A stretch of 35,968 nt of DNA from an uncultured Eubacteriales bacterium (lineage in GTDB: Bacteria > Bacillota > Clostridia > Oscillospirales > CAG-272). The notes below the pieces were generated by a model. It was not told the origin of the DNA, made no database searches, and saw nothing but the letters and a program-made list of their open reading frames with translations. Positions 1 to 9,747 of this stretch are shown piece after piece. How positions within the stretch are numbered: position 1 is the stretch's first letter; the number at the start of each line of letters is the position of its first letter. The stretch is from NCBI GenBank assembly GCA_949451655.1, contig CASTST010000008.1, forward strand, positions 1-35,968, given 5' to 3'. The position numbers and the translations under genes were made by a program.

Positions 1-120
1 AAAGGCTCCCATGTGAGGATCCACTGCGTGGCTCCATAGGGAGCTCCCGCGTAGCGGGTGAGGGATTGTCTCACTATCATTAAGCAGAATTTAAAATCGG
101 CAGTATACATAGACAATCTC
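1..120. repeat. palindromic intergenic element copy A (left arm + core ~61-119; right arm absent)
   Basis: AAAGGCTCCCATGTGAGGATCCACTGCGTGGCTCCATAGGGAGCTCCCGCGTAGCGGGTGAGGGATTGT...ATCGGCAGTAT...GACAATCTC. Confidence 0.85.
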
Positions 121-354
121 AAATTAAAATTGCTTCCACTTTGTGACCTTACTTTTTCCCAAAAATGAACATTCTGAAAAAGAATCGTAAAAAAATAAAT
201 TTCACACGCATTTTCACACATCTATCCCCAATATGTTGATTTTGCAGCACAAGTGCCCCCAATAAGTAGGGGGTGTTTGTAAAAATCTTATGTTTTCTAC
301 CCTGATATTTTGCCTGGGACACTGTAAAATGCACAAAAAAGTAATGAAAAAGTA

Positions 355-383
355 TTGACAATTTGTTATAAGAATGCTACAAT
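355..383 (+). promoter_or_regulatory. sigma-A type promoter, TTGACA-N17-TACAAT
   Basis: TTGACA at 355-360 and TACAAT at 378-383, 17-bp spacer, just upstream of the 419 ORF. Confidence 0.7.
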
Positions 384-418
384 GATTTTACCAAAAATTA
401 TATGGAGGTTATTACCTT

Positions 419-3190
419 ATGAAAAAAGTTTTAGCACTTGTGCTTACTTTGGCAATGCTCGTAGGTAGCTTGGCTGTTGGTCTGTCCGCTGCTTTCGAGT
501 TCACTGCTACAGAAAATGGGGATAAGTTTGAAAACGTATATTCCATTCCCCTCGGAAGCGGCAATGCTGCAAAAGTTACATATTTGCAGATTGATAACTG
601 TTCCGGCATAGCTCGTAACTTCTGGCTGGATTTGTGGTTTGAAAATGAAGATGGTTTTATCGGTACAAGCGATAAAAACGCAAGCTATGGTTCTGATATC
701 AGACCTGTAATCACAATTTCCGAAATCGGTCTTCTTGTAAACGGTGAGAAGCATACTCTGCCCTACAACTTCGAAGTTGGTCAGAAGTATGAAATTGTTA
801 TCAGAACCGGCGGCGCAGAGGCTGGTAAGACAAACATTATTGTTAATGGTACAACAATTGGTGCTGTAGACGGTCAGATGAAGGACGGTTTGATGTACAC
901 CGGCGCGCTGGGTGTGATCATGGATAACGTTAGAATGACTGACGGCGAAGGCACACAGTTTGAACGTGACTTTGACGGTACAGAGCAGGGCGGCGGATCT
1001 GCTTCCGGCGATACCGTAACTGCTTTCGAGTACAGACATGACCTTGGCAAATATTATGCCAATATCAATGGTATTACATGCAAAGCGCAGGACAACTGGA
1101 AAGAATCTGCTGATAAATATAGTATAGAATTTGATTTCCGTCTGCCGAATACCGCTGCTGAACTGAGCGCTGGTAACGGAACGAATAAGGGACCGTATAT
1201 CGCTGATGGCAAAATTGGTGTCGGTCAGAACAATGCGGTTGATTATTCTTTCGAAATTGATGAATGGTATCACGCGCTGTTTTCCGTAGAAGGAGACAAG
1301 ACACTCATTTATGTGAACGGCGTGAAGGTAGAGGGCAACTTCCCTGCAATGGGCGATGCAATAACAGATGCTTATGCTCAGTGGTGGCCGACCGGAATTT
1401 CTTTGGATAATGTTCGATTTGGCAATATGCCTGTTATGGACTTTGAGACTGACAAAGATTATTTTGATTATGTAAATGATAATGTTTCTCGTGCAGAACA
1501 TGTAGGTGAAAAAGTCAACATTTTCGACAAGATCTCTACATATCCTGTAGAAGGCGAAGCTACTTTGATCGAAGCTGTTCGCAACGATGCAAAAGATCCT
1601 TCCAAAGATAACAACGCACTTTATACGACAACTTCCCATACAGATGGCGCTGTTCCGAAGGATTATATCATCAACTTTGATCTGGCACTCTATCCGGACA
1701 AAGAAGGAACAATTTCTTCCGATAAAGTCCAAGATGGTGCATGGATTGAATTTATTTGCAATAAGTTTGGCAGCGGCGATGATTCCCGTATCAAAGTCGG
1801 TAACAAATTTGTTGGTAAGAACAAAGACCTGGTTTACTACGGCGAAGGCAATGACCTGCAGCCTTGGGCAGCAGGTGAGTTCCACAATGTAACAATCCAG
1901 ATTGCAAATGGTGCTGCTACTGTATATATTGATAAGGCTGAAGTTTATACTTCTCCTGTAGGTATGGACAACTGGGGTGACCTGTGCATTTACTACTTTG
2001 ATAACTGTAATGCAATTATCGACAACTATCGCATTTATGATGCAAAAACCTTTGAAGCAAAAGTTGATACCCTTAAGTTTGGTACCGGCGATGAATATGT
2101 AAAGACCCTGTCCGATGTAAAGGCAGAAAACTTCTGTGAAACAAACGGTCATATCCTTTCTTGGGCAAGAACAACGGATCCTAAGTGCTATGAAAAAGGC
2201 GTGAATACCTACACATGCTACAACTGTGACTTTACAGAAGCAAAAACGGAAGTTGCAACACTGGAGCACAAATTCCAGCACTATGATATCACTCGTGTAG
2301 ATAAAGAAACTGGCTTGGTATATACACAATGTACAACCAGCGAAGGCTGCCCGGAAAGAAAGTTCATTGAGCTTCCCGACGCTGCTGATTATACCGGAAA
2401 TATTAAGCTGTTCCATGACTTCCAGGATGAATTTGTTAGAGTAACCTCTGACAGTATCGGATTCGAAAAGATTGAAGACGGTGTTGCAAAATATATTGAA
2501 AGCGATCTAAACTACAACCAGATCGGTTTCGGCCGCGAGTACTCTTCTTCTGAATTGAATGCAGGTACCAAGGTTGGATTTGACTTCAGCGTAGACGGAA
2601 CTTTCGATACAGATGCTTCCATGGGTCAGTATGGTCACAGCTTTGACTTCTACTTCGGTAAGAGCACAATTGGTGCTGCTACTATTAAGTACAACATGGA
2701 TACCCAGAGATTCTATATCAATTCTACAAACAAGAACTTCGGAGAAAAAGAAACAGAAAAAACATATCCGCTGGTTCCTGGTGAAGTATACAACCTTGAA
2801 GTCGCTTTCAAAGTAGATGAGGAAGCTATGACTGCTGAATTGGCTGTATATTTGAATGGCGAAGAAATTCTTCGCATGGATGAGTTTGACGCATATGACT
2901 ACATTACTTATGATAGTGCAATCAATTGCATCCTGCTGCATGTATACGGCGTGAAGATCAACATTGACAACTTTGTAATCGGCGATTATGACTTTGGTTG
3001 GAACAGAGCTTATGCAGGCGACGTGGATGGTGACTATGCAATCACTATGAACGATGCACTCCTCATGAGAAAGTATCTGGCAAAAATTATTGATATGGAT
3101 GCTCTGTATGCTTCCAGAGCTGATGTAAACGGCGACGGTTATGTTGACGCAATTGACCAGCTCCGCATCAGAAAGGCACTTGCTGACTAA
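419..3190 (+). CDS. secreted multidomain protein with LamG-like (concanavalin-like) repeats and C-terminal type I dockerin-like domain
   Basis: Signal peptide MKKVLALVLTLAMLVGSLAVGLSAA; repeated jelly-roll-like patterns (e.g. IDEWYHALFSVEGDKTLIYVNGVKVEG); C-terminal duplicated F-hand GDVDGDYAITMNDALLMRKYLAKI...ADVNGDGYVDAIDQLRIRKAL. Confidence 0.85.
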   Translation: MKKVLALVLTLAMLVGSLAVGLSAAFEFTATENGDKFENVYSIPLGSGNAAKVTYLQIDNCSGIARNFWLDLWFENEDGFIGTSDKNASYGSDIRPVITISEIGLLVNGEKHTLPYNFEVGQKYEIVIRTGGAEAGKTNIIVNGTTIGAVDGQMKDGLMYTGALGVIMDNVRMTDGEGTQFERDFDGTEQGGGSASGDTVTAFEYRHDLGKYYANINGITCKAQDNWKESADKYSIEFDFRLPNTAAELSAGNGTNKGPYIADGKIGVGQNNAVDYSFEIDEWYHALFSVEGDKTLIYVNGVKVEGNFPAMGDAITDAYAQWWPTGISLDNVRFGNMPVMDFETDKDYFDYVNDNVSRAEHVGEKVNIFDKISTYPVEGEATLIEAVRNDAKDPSKDNNALYTTTSHTDGAVPKDYIINFDLALYPDKEGTISSDKVQDGAWIEFICNKFGSGDDSRIKVGNKFVGKNKDLVYYGEGNDLQPWAAGEFHNVTIQIANGAATVYIDKAEVYTSPVGMDNWGDLCIYYFDNCNAIIDNYRIYDAKTFEAKVDTLKFGTGDEYVKTLSDVKAENFCETNGHILSWARTTDPKCYEKGVNTYTCYNCDFTEAKTEVATLEHKFQHYDITRVDKETGLVYTQCTTSEGCPERKFIELPDAADYTGNIKLFHDFQDEFVRVTSDSIGFEKIEDGVAKYIESDLNYNQIGFGREYSSSELNAGTKVGFDFSVDGTFDTDASMGQYGHSFDFYFGKSTIGAATIKYNMDTQRFYINSTNKNFGEKETEKTYPLVPGEVYNLEVAFKVDEEAMTAELAVYLNGEEILRMDEFDAYDYITYDSAINCILLHVYGVKINIDNFVIGDYDFGWNRAYAGDVDGDYAITMNDALLMRKYLAKIIDMDALYASRADVNGDGYVDAIDQLRIRKALAD
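3014..3187 (+). other. dockerin-like domain (two Ca-binding F-hand repeats)
   Basis: DVDGDYAITMND and DVNGDGYVDAID loops, each followed by a hydrophobic/basic helix. Confidence 0.8.
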
Positions 3191-3210
3191 GTTGGCATAT
3201 GAAAGCAATA

Positions 3211-3242
3211 AAAACCTCCGCCATCCGGCGGAGGTTTTTTGC
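3211..3242 (+). terminator. rho-independent terminator
   Basis: AAAACCTCCGCCATCCGGCGGAGGTTTTTT hairpin just after the stop codon. Confidence 0.9.
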
Positions 3243-3480
3243 AACAAAACAAATCTTCCTAAGGACTGCCAGAAAAGCGAATTTCTATATGAATTTATAT
3301 GACGATTTTTTGGGACATACTGCAAAGCAACTGAAAAAAATCCTGAAACAATAAAACATTGCAGGTCCAAATAATGTTATTCAATAACAAACTGGCATAA
3401 ATATAACAAAAATGGATTGATTGTATCATAAAAATTATTAAATATGCTTGGTTTTTATGCCTAAATATAAAAGAAATGTC

Positions 3481-3509
3481 TTGACATTAACACGGTGAGA
3501 AGATATAAT
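3481..3509 (+). promoter_or_regulatory. consensus sigma-A promoter TTGACA-N17-TATAAT
   Basis: TTGACA 3481-3486, TATAAT 3504-3509, 17-bp spacer. Confidence 0.8.
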
Positions 3510-3543
3510 TAAGATGTATTATAAACTTGGAGGTAAAGTCCAG

Positions 3544-5901
3544 ATGAAAAAGCTTGTATCATTGCTGGTTGTCGCAGCAATGCTTGTGACCGGATTGCTT
3601 GCTGTAATTCCGGGAACTGCAGCTGATCTTCCTGAGTCAGATTTATATACCCATGTAACTGGTGAGATTAGCAGCGACAAAAGTACATTGACTGTAACGA
3701 CCGAAATTGGGAATAACCCTGGTTTGTGGTGCTACAAATCCCGTTTGAGCTACAATGCAAGCGCATTAAAGCTTGTTTCTGTTGCAAACGGAAATGTGTG
3801 GTCAGACAACGAGTATATTCCTGCAAACATCAACAACAACCCTGTTACGTATTATGCACAGTATGCCGCAGCACTCAGCAACAATGCATCTAATGGTGTG
3901 ATTGCTGTGTATACATTTGAAATTCTTGATGCAAATGCAAACTTCAATGTTAACCTTTCCATCAATCCGAGAGAAGTTTTTGGCGTTGATGCAACTGGAA
4001 ACGGTGTATTCCATACTATGCAGATCATCAATGATTGCCCGCAAGAGCTTCCTTTCGATACCACTGCACTTGATGCTCTGGCTACCGACATTATGGAGCT
4101 TCCCGCTTACGATGGAATGAGCGATGAACAGATCGCAAAGATGTTGGCACTGTATAACAGTGTACATGCCCTTACTGGTAAATCAGAAACGTATTTCCAA
4201 AATACATATGCATCTGCTATTACCAAAATTGATGAGCTGTATGCTGCACATCAGTGGGCTGCAGTTGCAGTTGTGCTGGATGCACTGGGTGCAAGAGTAG
4301 AAGCACTGCCTGCATATGCTGAAATGACAGCAGAACAAGTTCAGGAAATGCTTGCTCTCCGTACTGAGATTGCTGCTATAACAGAAGAATCTCATAAAGC
4401 ATATTTGCAGGAAAAATTTGCTGATGCTTTGGCTCGTATGGATGCATCCTATGCAGAATATGTGCGTGTGGAAGGCTTGAATGTAATCGGCGCAAGAATC
4501 AACGCACTGCCTGCATATGCTGAAATGACTGAGGCGCAGGTTCAGGAAATGCTTGCTCTCACAGCAGATCTCGCAAAATTGTCTGCTGATGATCTTAACT
4601 ACATTAAGAATGCTTTTGCTGAAGGCTATGCAAGACTGGAAGCATCCAACGCTGCATATGCACATGCACAGGAGCTGAATGCAATCGGTGCAAGAATCAA
4701 TGCTCTGCCTGCATATGCTGAAATGACAGCAGAACAGATTCAGGAAATGCTTGCTCTCGTAGCAGCTGTTGAGGCTATGTCCGCAGAAGACGTAGCATAC
4801 ATTACTGCAAACTTCAAAGACGGCTACGACAGAATGAGCGCTTCTTACGCAAGATACACCCGCGTTCAAGAGTTGGATGCTATAGCAGCACGCATTACTG
4901 CACTGCCGGATGATTTCTATGCTATGACAGAAGCAAATATTGCTGAAATGCTTGCATTGACTGACATCATTGATGCAATCGAAGCTGAGGAAGATCAGCA
5001 GTACATGATGGACAATCATGAAAACGCTCTCAACAAGCTTGCAACACTTTATGTTACTTATGAAATTGAGCAGAGTGTAAAAGAACTTGCTGCTCGTATT
5101 GAGGCTCTTCCGAATGCCGATGTAATTACAGAAGAGTATCTGGATGAAGTTACCGAACTGAGCGCAATAGTTACCATAGGTGGTTTGGCTGTTCGCTTCC
5201 AGCAGGAAATTCCGCAGGCATATGAAAACCTTGTAAATGCATACTTTAAGCTTGTATATGGCGGCATGGATGCAGTTAATATGGATAAGGTTGCCGCTGT
5301 TGTAGATGCTGTAAACGCGTTGACAGAAGGACAGGATCAGGAAGTTCTTGATCTGCTGTATTCCCTCACTTTGATGGAAGAGGAAGACGCTGCTACTGCT
5401 GATTATATTGCATTGGCTCGTCCGGAAACTTTCGCAACATTGGTTGAAAAATATGTTGACATTCTCAGCAGAGAAGAAGTTGATATAGAAGCACTTGCTG
5501 CTTTGGCAGACAAGATTCTCGAACTTCCTGCATATGAGGATATGACAGCAGAAGATAAAGCAGCATTCGAGGAAATCATCACTGCTGTTGCAGGCATGTC
5601 TCCTGTGGAAATGTTCCAGTTTAAGACACTGCTTGCAGATGCATATGAAGCTTACCTTGCTTTGTATGAAGCATATGAAGCGGATAAGGGCAATGGCGAG
5701 GATAAGCCTCCTGTAACTGAGCCTGATGATACAACCGCAGCACCTGGTGCAGATACAACAACCGTACCTGCTCAGAACGGTGGCGATAAGAAACCCGTTC
5801 AGACTGGCGATAACATGACTTACATTATAATCGCAGCAGCAGTTGCAGCTGTAGCATGCGCAGCAGTTGTAGTTGTTCGCAAGAAGAAAGAGACTGTATA
5901 A
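3544..5901 (+). CDS. surface-anchored protein: cohesin-like N-terminal domain, ~66-aa alpha-helical repeats, C-terminal sortase-like sorting signal
   Basis: Start placed at MKKLVSLL (TTGGAGGT RBS at ~3528-3535); signal peptide; cohesin-like block TVTTEIGNNPGLWCYKSRLSYNASALKLVSVANGNVW...NGVIAVYTFEI; repeats LPAYAEMTAEQVQEMLAL; Thr/Pro linker, PVQTGD, hydrophobic helix and RKKKETV tail. Confidence 0.8.
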   Translation: MKKLVSLLVVAAMLVTGLLAVIPGTAADLPESDLYTHVTGEISSDKSTLTVTTEIGNNPGLWCYKSRLSYNASALKLVSVANGNVWSDNEYIPANINNNPVTYYAQYAAALSNNASNGVIAVYTFEILDANANFNVNLSINPREVFGVDATGNGVFHTMQIINDCPQELPFDTTALDALATDIMELPAYDGMSDEQIAKMLALYNSVHALTGKSETYFQNTYASAITKIDELYAAHQWAAVAVVLDALGARVEALPAYAEMTAEQVQEMLALRTEIAAITEESHKAYLQEKFADALARMDASYAEYVRVEGLNVIGARINALPAYAEMTEAQVQEMLALTADLAKLSADDLNYIKNAFAEGYARLEASNAAYAHAQELNAIGARINALPAYAEMTAEQIQEMLALVAAVEAMSAEDVAYITANFKDGYDRMSASYARYTRVQELDAIAARITALPDDFYAMTEANIAEMLALTDIIDAIEAEEDQQYMMDNHENALNKLATLYVTYEIEQSVKELAARIEALPNADVITEEYLDEVTELSAIVTIGGLAVRFQQEIPQAYENLVNAYFKLVYGGMDAVNMDKVAAVVDAVNALTEGQDQEVLDLLYSLTLMEEEDAATADYIALARPETFATLVEKYVDILSREEVDIEALAALADKILELPAYEDMTAEDKAAFEEIITAVAGMSPVEMFQFKTLLADAYEAYLALYEAYEADKGNGEDKPPVTEPDDTTAAPGADTTTVPAQNGGDKKPVQTGDNMTYIIIAAAVAAVACAAVVVVRKKKETV
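4069..5690 (+). repeat. intragenic repeats encoding ~65-67 aa helical units (about six recognisable)
   Basis: Recurring LPAY(A/D/E)xM(T/S)xEQxxxMLAL; near-identical DNA GCATATGCTGAAATGACN at ~4312, ~4512 and ~4711 (spacing 201 and 198 bp). Confidence 0.8.
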
Positions 5902-5910
5902 GAATAACAT

Positions 5911-5946
5911 TGAACCGCAGATTTTAAATCTGCGGTTCTTTTTTTA
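5911..5946 (+). terminator. rho-independent terminator
   Basis: GAACCGCAGATTTTAAATCTGCGGTTC followed by T-run. Confidence 0.9.
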
Positions 5947-5987
5947 CGTTAAAAGAAAAATTTCCTGCTTCTGTTCATAAATTGCTG

Positions 5988-6016
5988 TTGCAATGCATGG
6001 TTTCATCCTGTATAAT
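5988..6016 (+). promoter_or_regulatory. probable sigma-A promoter of glyA (TTGCAA-N17-TATAAT)
   Basis: TTGCAA 5988-5993, TATAAT 6011-6016. Confidence 0.6.
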
Positions 6017-6059
6017 AAAAATAATATAGAAGAATACGGAAAAGAAGGGAAAATAAAAA

Positions 6060-7304
6060 ATGGTTCAGTCTGTTATTGAAAAACTTCAAAAGTTGGATCC
6101 CGAAATCGGAAATGCTGTTGCAGCAGAGCTGCAGCGTGAGAAAAGAGGTCTGGAATTGATCGCCAGCGAAAATATGATTTCCGAAGCAGTGATGCTTGCT
6201 ATGGCAACCCCCCCGGCAAATAAATATGCAGAAGGTTATCCCGGTCGCAGATATTACGGTGGATGTGAGTGCGTGGATGTCATTGAAACAATCGCTATCG
6301 AACGCGCGTGCAAATTATTTGGTGCAAAATTTGCCAATGTGCAGCCCCATTCCGGCGCACAGGCAAATACTGCAGTATATTTAGCGCTTCTCTCCCATGG
6401 TGATACGGTAATGGGTATGAATCTTGCACACGGCGGTCATTTGACACATGGAAGCCCGGTAAACTTTTCCGGTCTTAACTATAACTTTGTTCCCTACGGT
6501 GTTGACGAAACCGGATTTATTGACTACGATGTTATGGAGCAGACTGCAAAGGAATGCAATCCTAAGCTGATTATTGCAGGTGCGTCTGCTTATGCAAGAA
6601 CCATTGATTTTGAGCGGATTTCCAAAATTGCTAAAAGCGTCGGCGCTCTCTTTATGGTAGATATGGCGCATATCGCAGGTTTGGTTGCAGCAGGGCTGCA
6701 TCCGTCTCCGATTCCTTATGCAGATGTTGTAACAACCACAACACATAAAACATTGCGCGGTCCCCGCGGCGGTCTGATTCTCTGCAACGATGAGAATATT
6801 GCAAAAGCAATCAATAAGGCAGTGTTCCCAGGAATGCAGGGCGGTCCTCTGGAACATATCATTGCATCAAAAGCTGTTTGTTTTGGCGAAGCGCTGCAGC
6901 CTTCCTTTAAAGAGTATCAGGCAAGAATTGTTGAAAATGCGAAGGCGCTTGCAGAAGGACTTCTTGCAGAAGGCTTTGACTTGGTTTCCGGCGGAACGGA
7001 TAACCATTTGATGCTGGTAGACCTGCGTCCAATGCATATTACCGGTAAGGAAATGGAACAGAGATTGGATCAGGTGTATATCACGGTAAATAAAAACGCA
7101 ATCCCCAATGATCCTGAAAAGCCGTTTGTTACCAGCGGAATCCGTGTGGGAACTCCCGCTGTCACAACCCGTGGTTTGGGTGTCTCAGAAATGAAAACCC
7201 TTGCACATCTCATGGCGTTGGCAGCAACCGATTTCGATGGCAAAGCTGACTACATCCGCGGTGCGGTTACAGAAATTTGCAACCAGTATCCGATTTATGA
7301 ATAA
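6060..7304 (+). CDS. glyA: serine hydroxymethyltransferase
   Basis: Near full-length family match: [60 protein letters not shown]. Confidence 0.97.
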   Translation: MVQSVIEKLQKLDPEIGNAVAAELQREKRGLELIASENMISEAVMLAMATPPANKYAEGYPGRRYYGGCECVDVIETIAIERACKLFGAKFANVQPHSGAQANTAVYLALLSHGDTVMGMNLAHGGHLTHGSPVNFSGLNYNFVPYGVDETGFIDYDVMEQTAKECNPKLIIAGASAYARTIDFERISKIAKSVGALFMVDMAHIAGLVAAGLHPSPIPYADVVTTTTHKTLRGPRGGLILCNDENIAKAINKAVFPGMQGGPLEHIIASKAVCFGEALQPSFKEYQARIVENAKALAEGLLAEGFDLVSGGTDNHLMLVDLRPMHITGKEMEQRLDQVYITVNKNAIPNDPEKPFVTSGIRVGTPAVTTRGLGVSEMKTLAHLMALAATDFDGKADYIRGAVTEICNQYPIYE

Positions 7305-7355
7305 GGCGACGTATCGCAGATTCATATTTCAAACGAAAGAAGGGCTTGATATACG

Positions 7356-7886
7356 ATGAAAAAAACAGGTATCTTGCTGGTATCTTTGCTGCTGCTCGCC
7401 GGTATGCTGCTTGGCGGATGCGGTAAAAAGCAAAATCCGGATGTTCCGTCGGGAATGCAGCTTGCATCATCTGACGAAGCGGACTATTTGTTTTATGTTC
7501 CCGAGGGATGGCGGGTGGATAAATCCTCTCTCTATACCAGCGCATATTTTTCCTCCGGTGATGCCACCAGCGTATCAGCCACTGCTTTTGGTATGAATCT
7601 GGACGATTCCACTGTATCCGATTGGTGGGAAGGTTATACGGAACAGTTTAAAAGCATCTATGATTCTATGGAGGTTACTGCCAAAGAAGACACAAAGCTT
7701 GGCGGTGCAGATGCTGTCAAGTATACATTCAATGCAGTACTGAATGAGAAGGAATACCAGTATATCATTGTTGCCGCATTGCGGAAAAACTATATATACT
7801 ATGTAACCTATACCTCCACGCCGGATTATTACGAGGAACATTTATCGGATCTGGATCTGGTTCTGGGAAATTTCTCTTTTAAATAA
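7356..7886 (+). CDS. putative lipoprotein, PsbP-like fold possible
   Basis: Lipobox LLGGC after signal peptide; 'YLFYVPEGWRVD' plus C-terminal beta pattern reminiscent of PsbP-like proteins. Confidence 0.7.
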   Translation: MKKTGILLVSLLLLAGMLLGGCGKKQNPDVPSGMQLASSDEADYLFYVPEGWRVDKSSLYTSAYFSSGDATSVSATAFGMNLDDSTVSDWWEGYTEQFKSIYDSMEVTAKEDTKLGGADAVKYTFNAVLNEKEYQYIIVAALRKNYIYYVTYTSTPDYYEEHLSDLDLVLGNFSFK

Positions 7887-7898
7887 GGCATAAAATAC

Positions 7899-9074
7899 AT
7901 GGAAAAAATGATTTATCTGGATAACAGCGCAACAACAAAACCGTCGGAGGCTTCCTTGCAGAAAATGCAGGAAGCCTTGCGTATATGTTATGGAAATCCC
8001 GGTTCAGTCCATCAGGCAGGCATGGACGCACACAAACTGCTGGAGGAAGCACGGCGGCAGATTGCAGTATCCTTGGGACTGCGTCGTGCAGCAGACGGGC
8101 AGATTCTGTTTTGCTCCTGCGGAACAGAAGCAAATAATCAGGCAATCTTTGGAACGGTGTATGCGAAAAACAGACCGGAGAAAAACGGCAGCAGGGGAAA
8201 ATTTTTAATTACAGAAGGGGAACACCCTTCTGTAGAGAACGCTGCGGCAAGGTTGGAAGCAGATGGGTTTACTATTCACCGCATTCCAACCCGGGGCGGT
8301 GCTTTGGATTTGGATGATTTGGAACAGGCGGCGGATGACAGCGTGATCCTTGCCGCTATGATGCTTGTGAATAACGAAACAGGCGCGCTGTATCCGATCC
8401 GTGCAGCGGCGGATATCATCCGCGGGAAAAGTCCCGGTGCGCATATACACTGCGACGCTGTGCAGGGCTATATGCGCGTGCCTTTTACCCCGGCTTTCCT
8501 TGGTGTGGACACTTTGTCTGTCAGCGCGCATAAAATATATGCGCCCAAAGGAGTTGCTGCTTTATACGTTTCTCAGGATACGATCCGCAGAAAACGGATT
8601 ATTCCTTTGCTGTATGGCGGCGGACAGGAGGATGGATTGCGCAGTGGTACAGAAAATGTTCCGGCGATTGCAGCGTTTGGCGCTGCTGCTCAGGAAGGAA
8701 TGCTGGAAGTAGATATACGTGCAAAAAAGGTCAGCAGTCTCCATCAGTTCTTGATTGGAAAACTGTCTGGACTGGTGCAGATCAACATGCCGAAGTGTGG
8801 CGTAGAAGCGATTGTAAACATTACTTTGCCGAATATCAAAAGTGAAGTGATGCTTCGTGCCCTGTCTGCAAAAGGAATTTGTGTCAGCGCAGGAAGCGCT
8901 TGTTCCGCACGGGCAAAAAAGGTCAGTCGTCCTCTCTTGGCATTTGGACTCAGCGAGCGCGAGGCAGATTGCTCTCTGCGTATCAGTTTGTCTTATCAAA
9001 ATACAGAAGAAGAGCTTGCCGTGTTCTGTGATGCTCTGGAGCAGGAGCTGCACCGGCTGGTGCGGATGCGGTAA
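7899..9074 (+). CDS. cysteine desulfurase (class V aminotransferase, NifS/IscS-like)
   Basis: MIYLDNSATTKP, SVSAHKIYAPKGVAALYV (PLP lysine), GGGQEDGLRSGTENV, SAGSACSARAKKVS. Confidence 0.93.
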   Translation: MEKMIYLDNSATTKPSEASLQKMQEALRICYGNPGSVHQAGMDAHKLLEEARRQIAVSLGLRRAADGQILFCSCGTEANNQAIFGTVYAKNRPEKNGSRGKFLITEGEHPSVENAAARLEADGFTIHRIPTRGGALDLDDLEQAADDSVILAAMMLVNNETGALYPIRAAADIIRGKSPGAHIHCDAVQGYMRVPFTPAFLGVDTLSVSAHKIYAPKGVAALYVSQDTIRRKRIIPLLYGGGQEDGLRSGTENVPAIAAFGAAAQEGMLEVDIRAKKVSSLHQFLIGKLSGLVQINMPKCGVEAIVNITLPNIKSEVMLRALSAKGICVSAGSACSARAKKVSRPLLAFGLSEREADCSLRISLSYQNTEEELAVFCDALEQELHRLVRMR

Positions 9075-9104
9075 AGGCAAAATTTCAATTTCAAGGAGAA
9101 GACA

Positions 9105-9722
9105 ATGCGCAACGAAAACGGATTTGATCTATGGGCGCAGGATTATGACAAAAGCGTTGGTTTGTCAGACGATGCGAACAGCTATCCTTTTGCCGGATAT
9201 AAAAAGGTACTGGGTGAGATTTTTAACCGGGTTTTGGATGGCACAGGCAGAAATGTGCTGGATCTTGGATTTGGAACTGGCACATTGACAGCAAAGCTGT
9301 ATGAAAACGGCTGTAAAGTCTGGGGACAGGATTTTTCAAACCGCATGATAGAGATTGCACAGGAAAAAATGCCGGATGCCCGCTTGTATCAAGGCGATTT
9401 CTCAAAGGGACTTGTGGAAGAACTACAGGAACGGGAATATGACTGCATTGTTGCAACTTATACCCTGCACCATTTGATGGATGATGAAAAAGTCGGATTT
9501 CTGAATACGCTTTTGTCCCGGCTTCGCCCCGGCGGCAGAATTTATATTGGTGATGTAGCATTTGAAACGAGAAGTGACCTGGAAGCGTGCAGAGTGAAAA
9601 GCGGGGATACTTGGGACGATAAGGAAGCATATTTTGTTTATGAGGAAATAAAGCGGCATTTTACCAATATTACATTTACCAAGCTTTCCGATTGTGCCGG
9701 CGTTTTTGAACTTTGGGCGTAG
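9105..9722 (+). CDS. class I SAM-dependent methyltransferase
   Basis: VLDLGFGTGTLTAKLYENGCKVWGQDFSNRMIEIAQEKM; AAGGAGAA RBS. Confidence 0.9.
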   Translation: MRNENGFDLWAQDYDKSVGLSDDANSYPFAGYKKVLGEIFNRVLDGTGRNVLDLGFGTGTLTAKLYENGCKVWGQDFSNRMIEIAQEKMPDARLYQGDFSKGLVEELQEREYDCIVATYTLHHLMDDEKVGFLNTLLSRLRPGGRIYIGDVAFETRSDLEACRVKSGDTWDDKEAYFVYEEIKRHFTNITFTKLSDCAGVFELWA

Positions 9723-9747
9723 AATTGGATAAAAAGGCATACAGAAA

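Noticed and set aside
431-2416. 661-aa minus-strand ORF antisense to the LamG/dockerin gene
   Set aside because: Lies inside a clear signal-peptide/dockerin CDS; composition (Cys/Ile/Phe-rich, no domain) is typical of antisense open frames here.
4183-5910. 575-aa minus-strand ORF antisense to the cohesin-like gene
   Set aside because: Very Cys/His/Ser-rich translation of the sense repeats; no RBS or domain logic.
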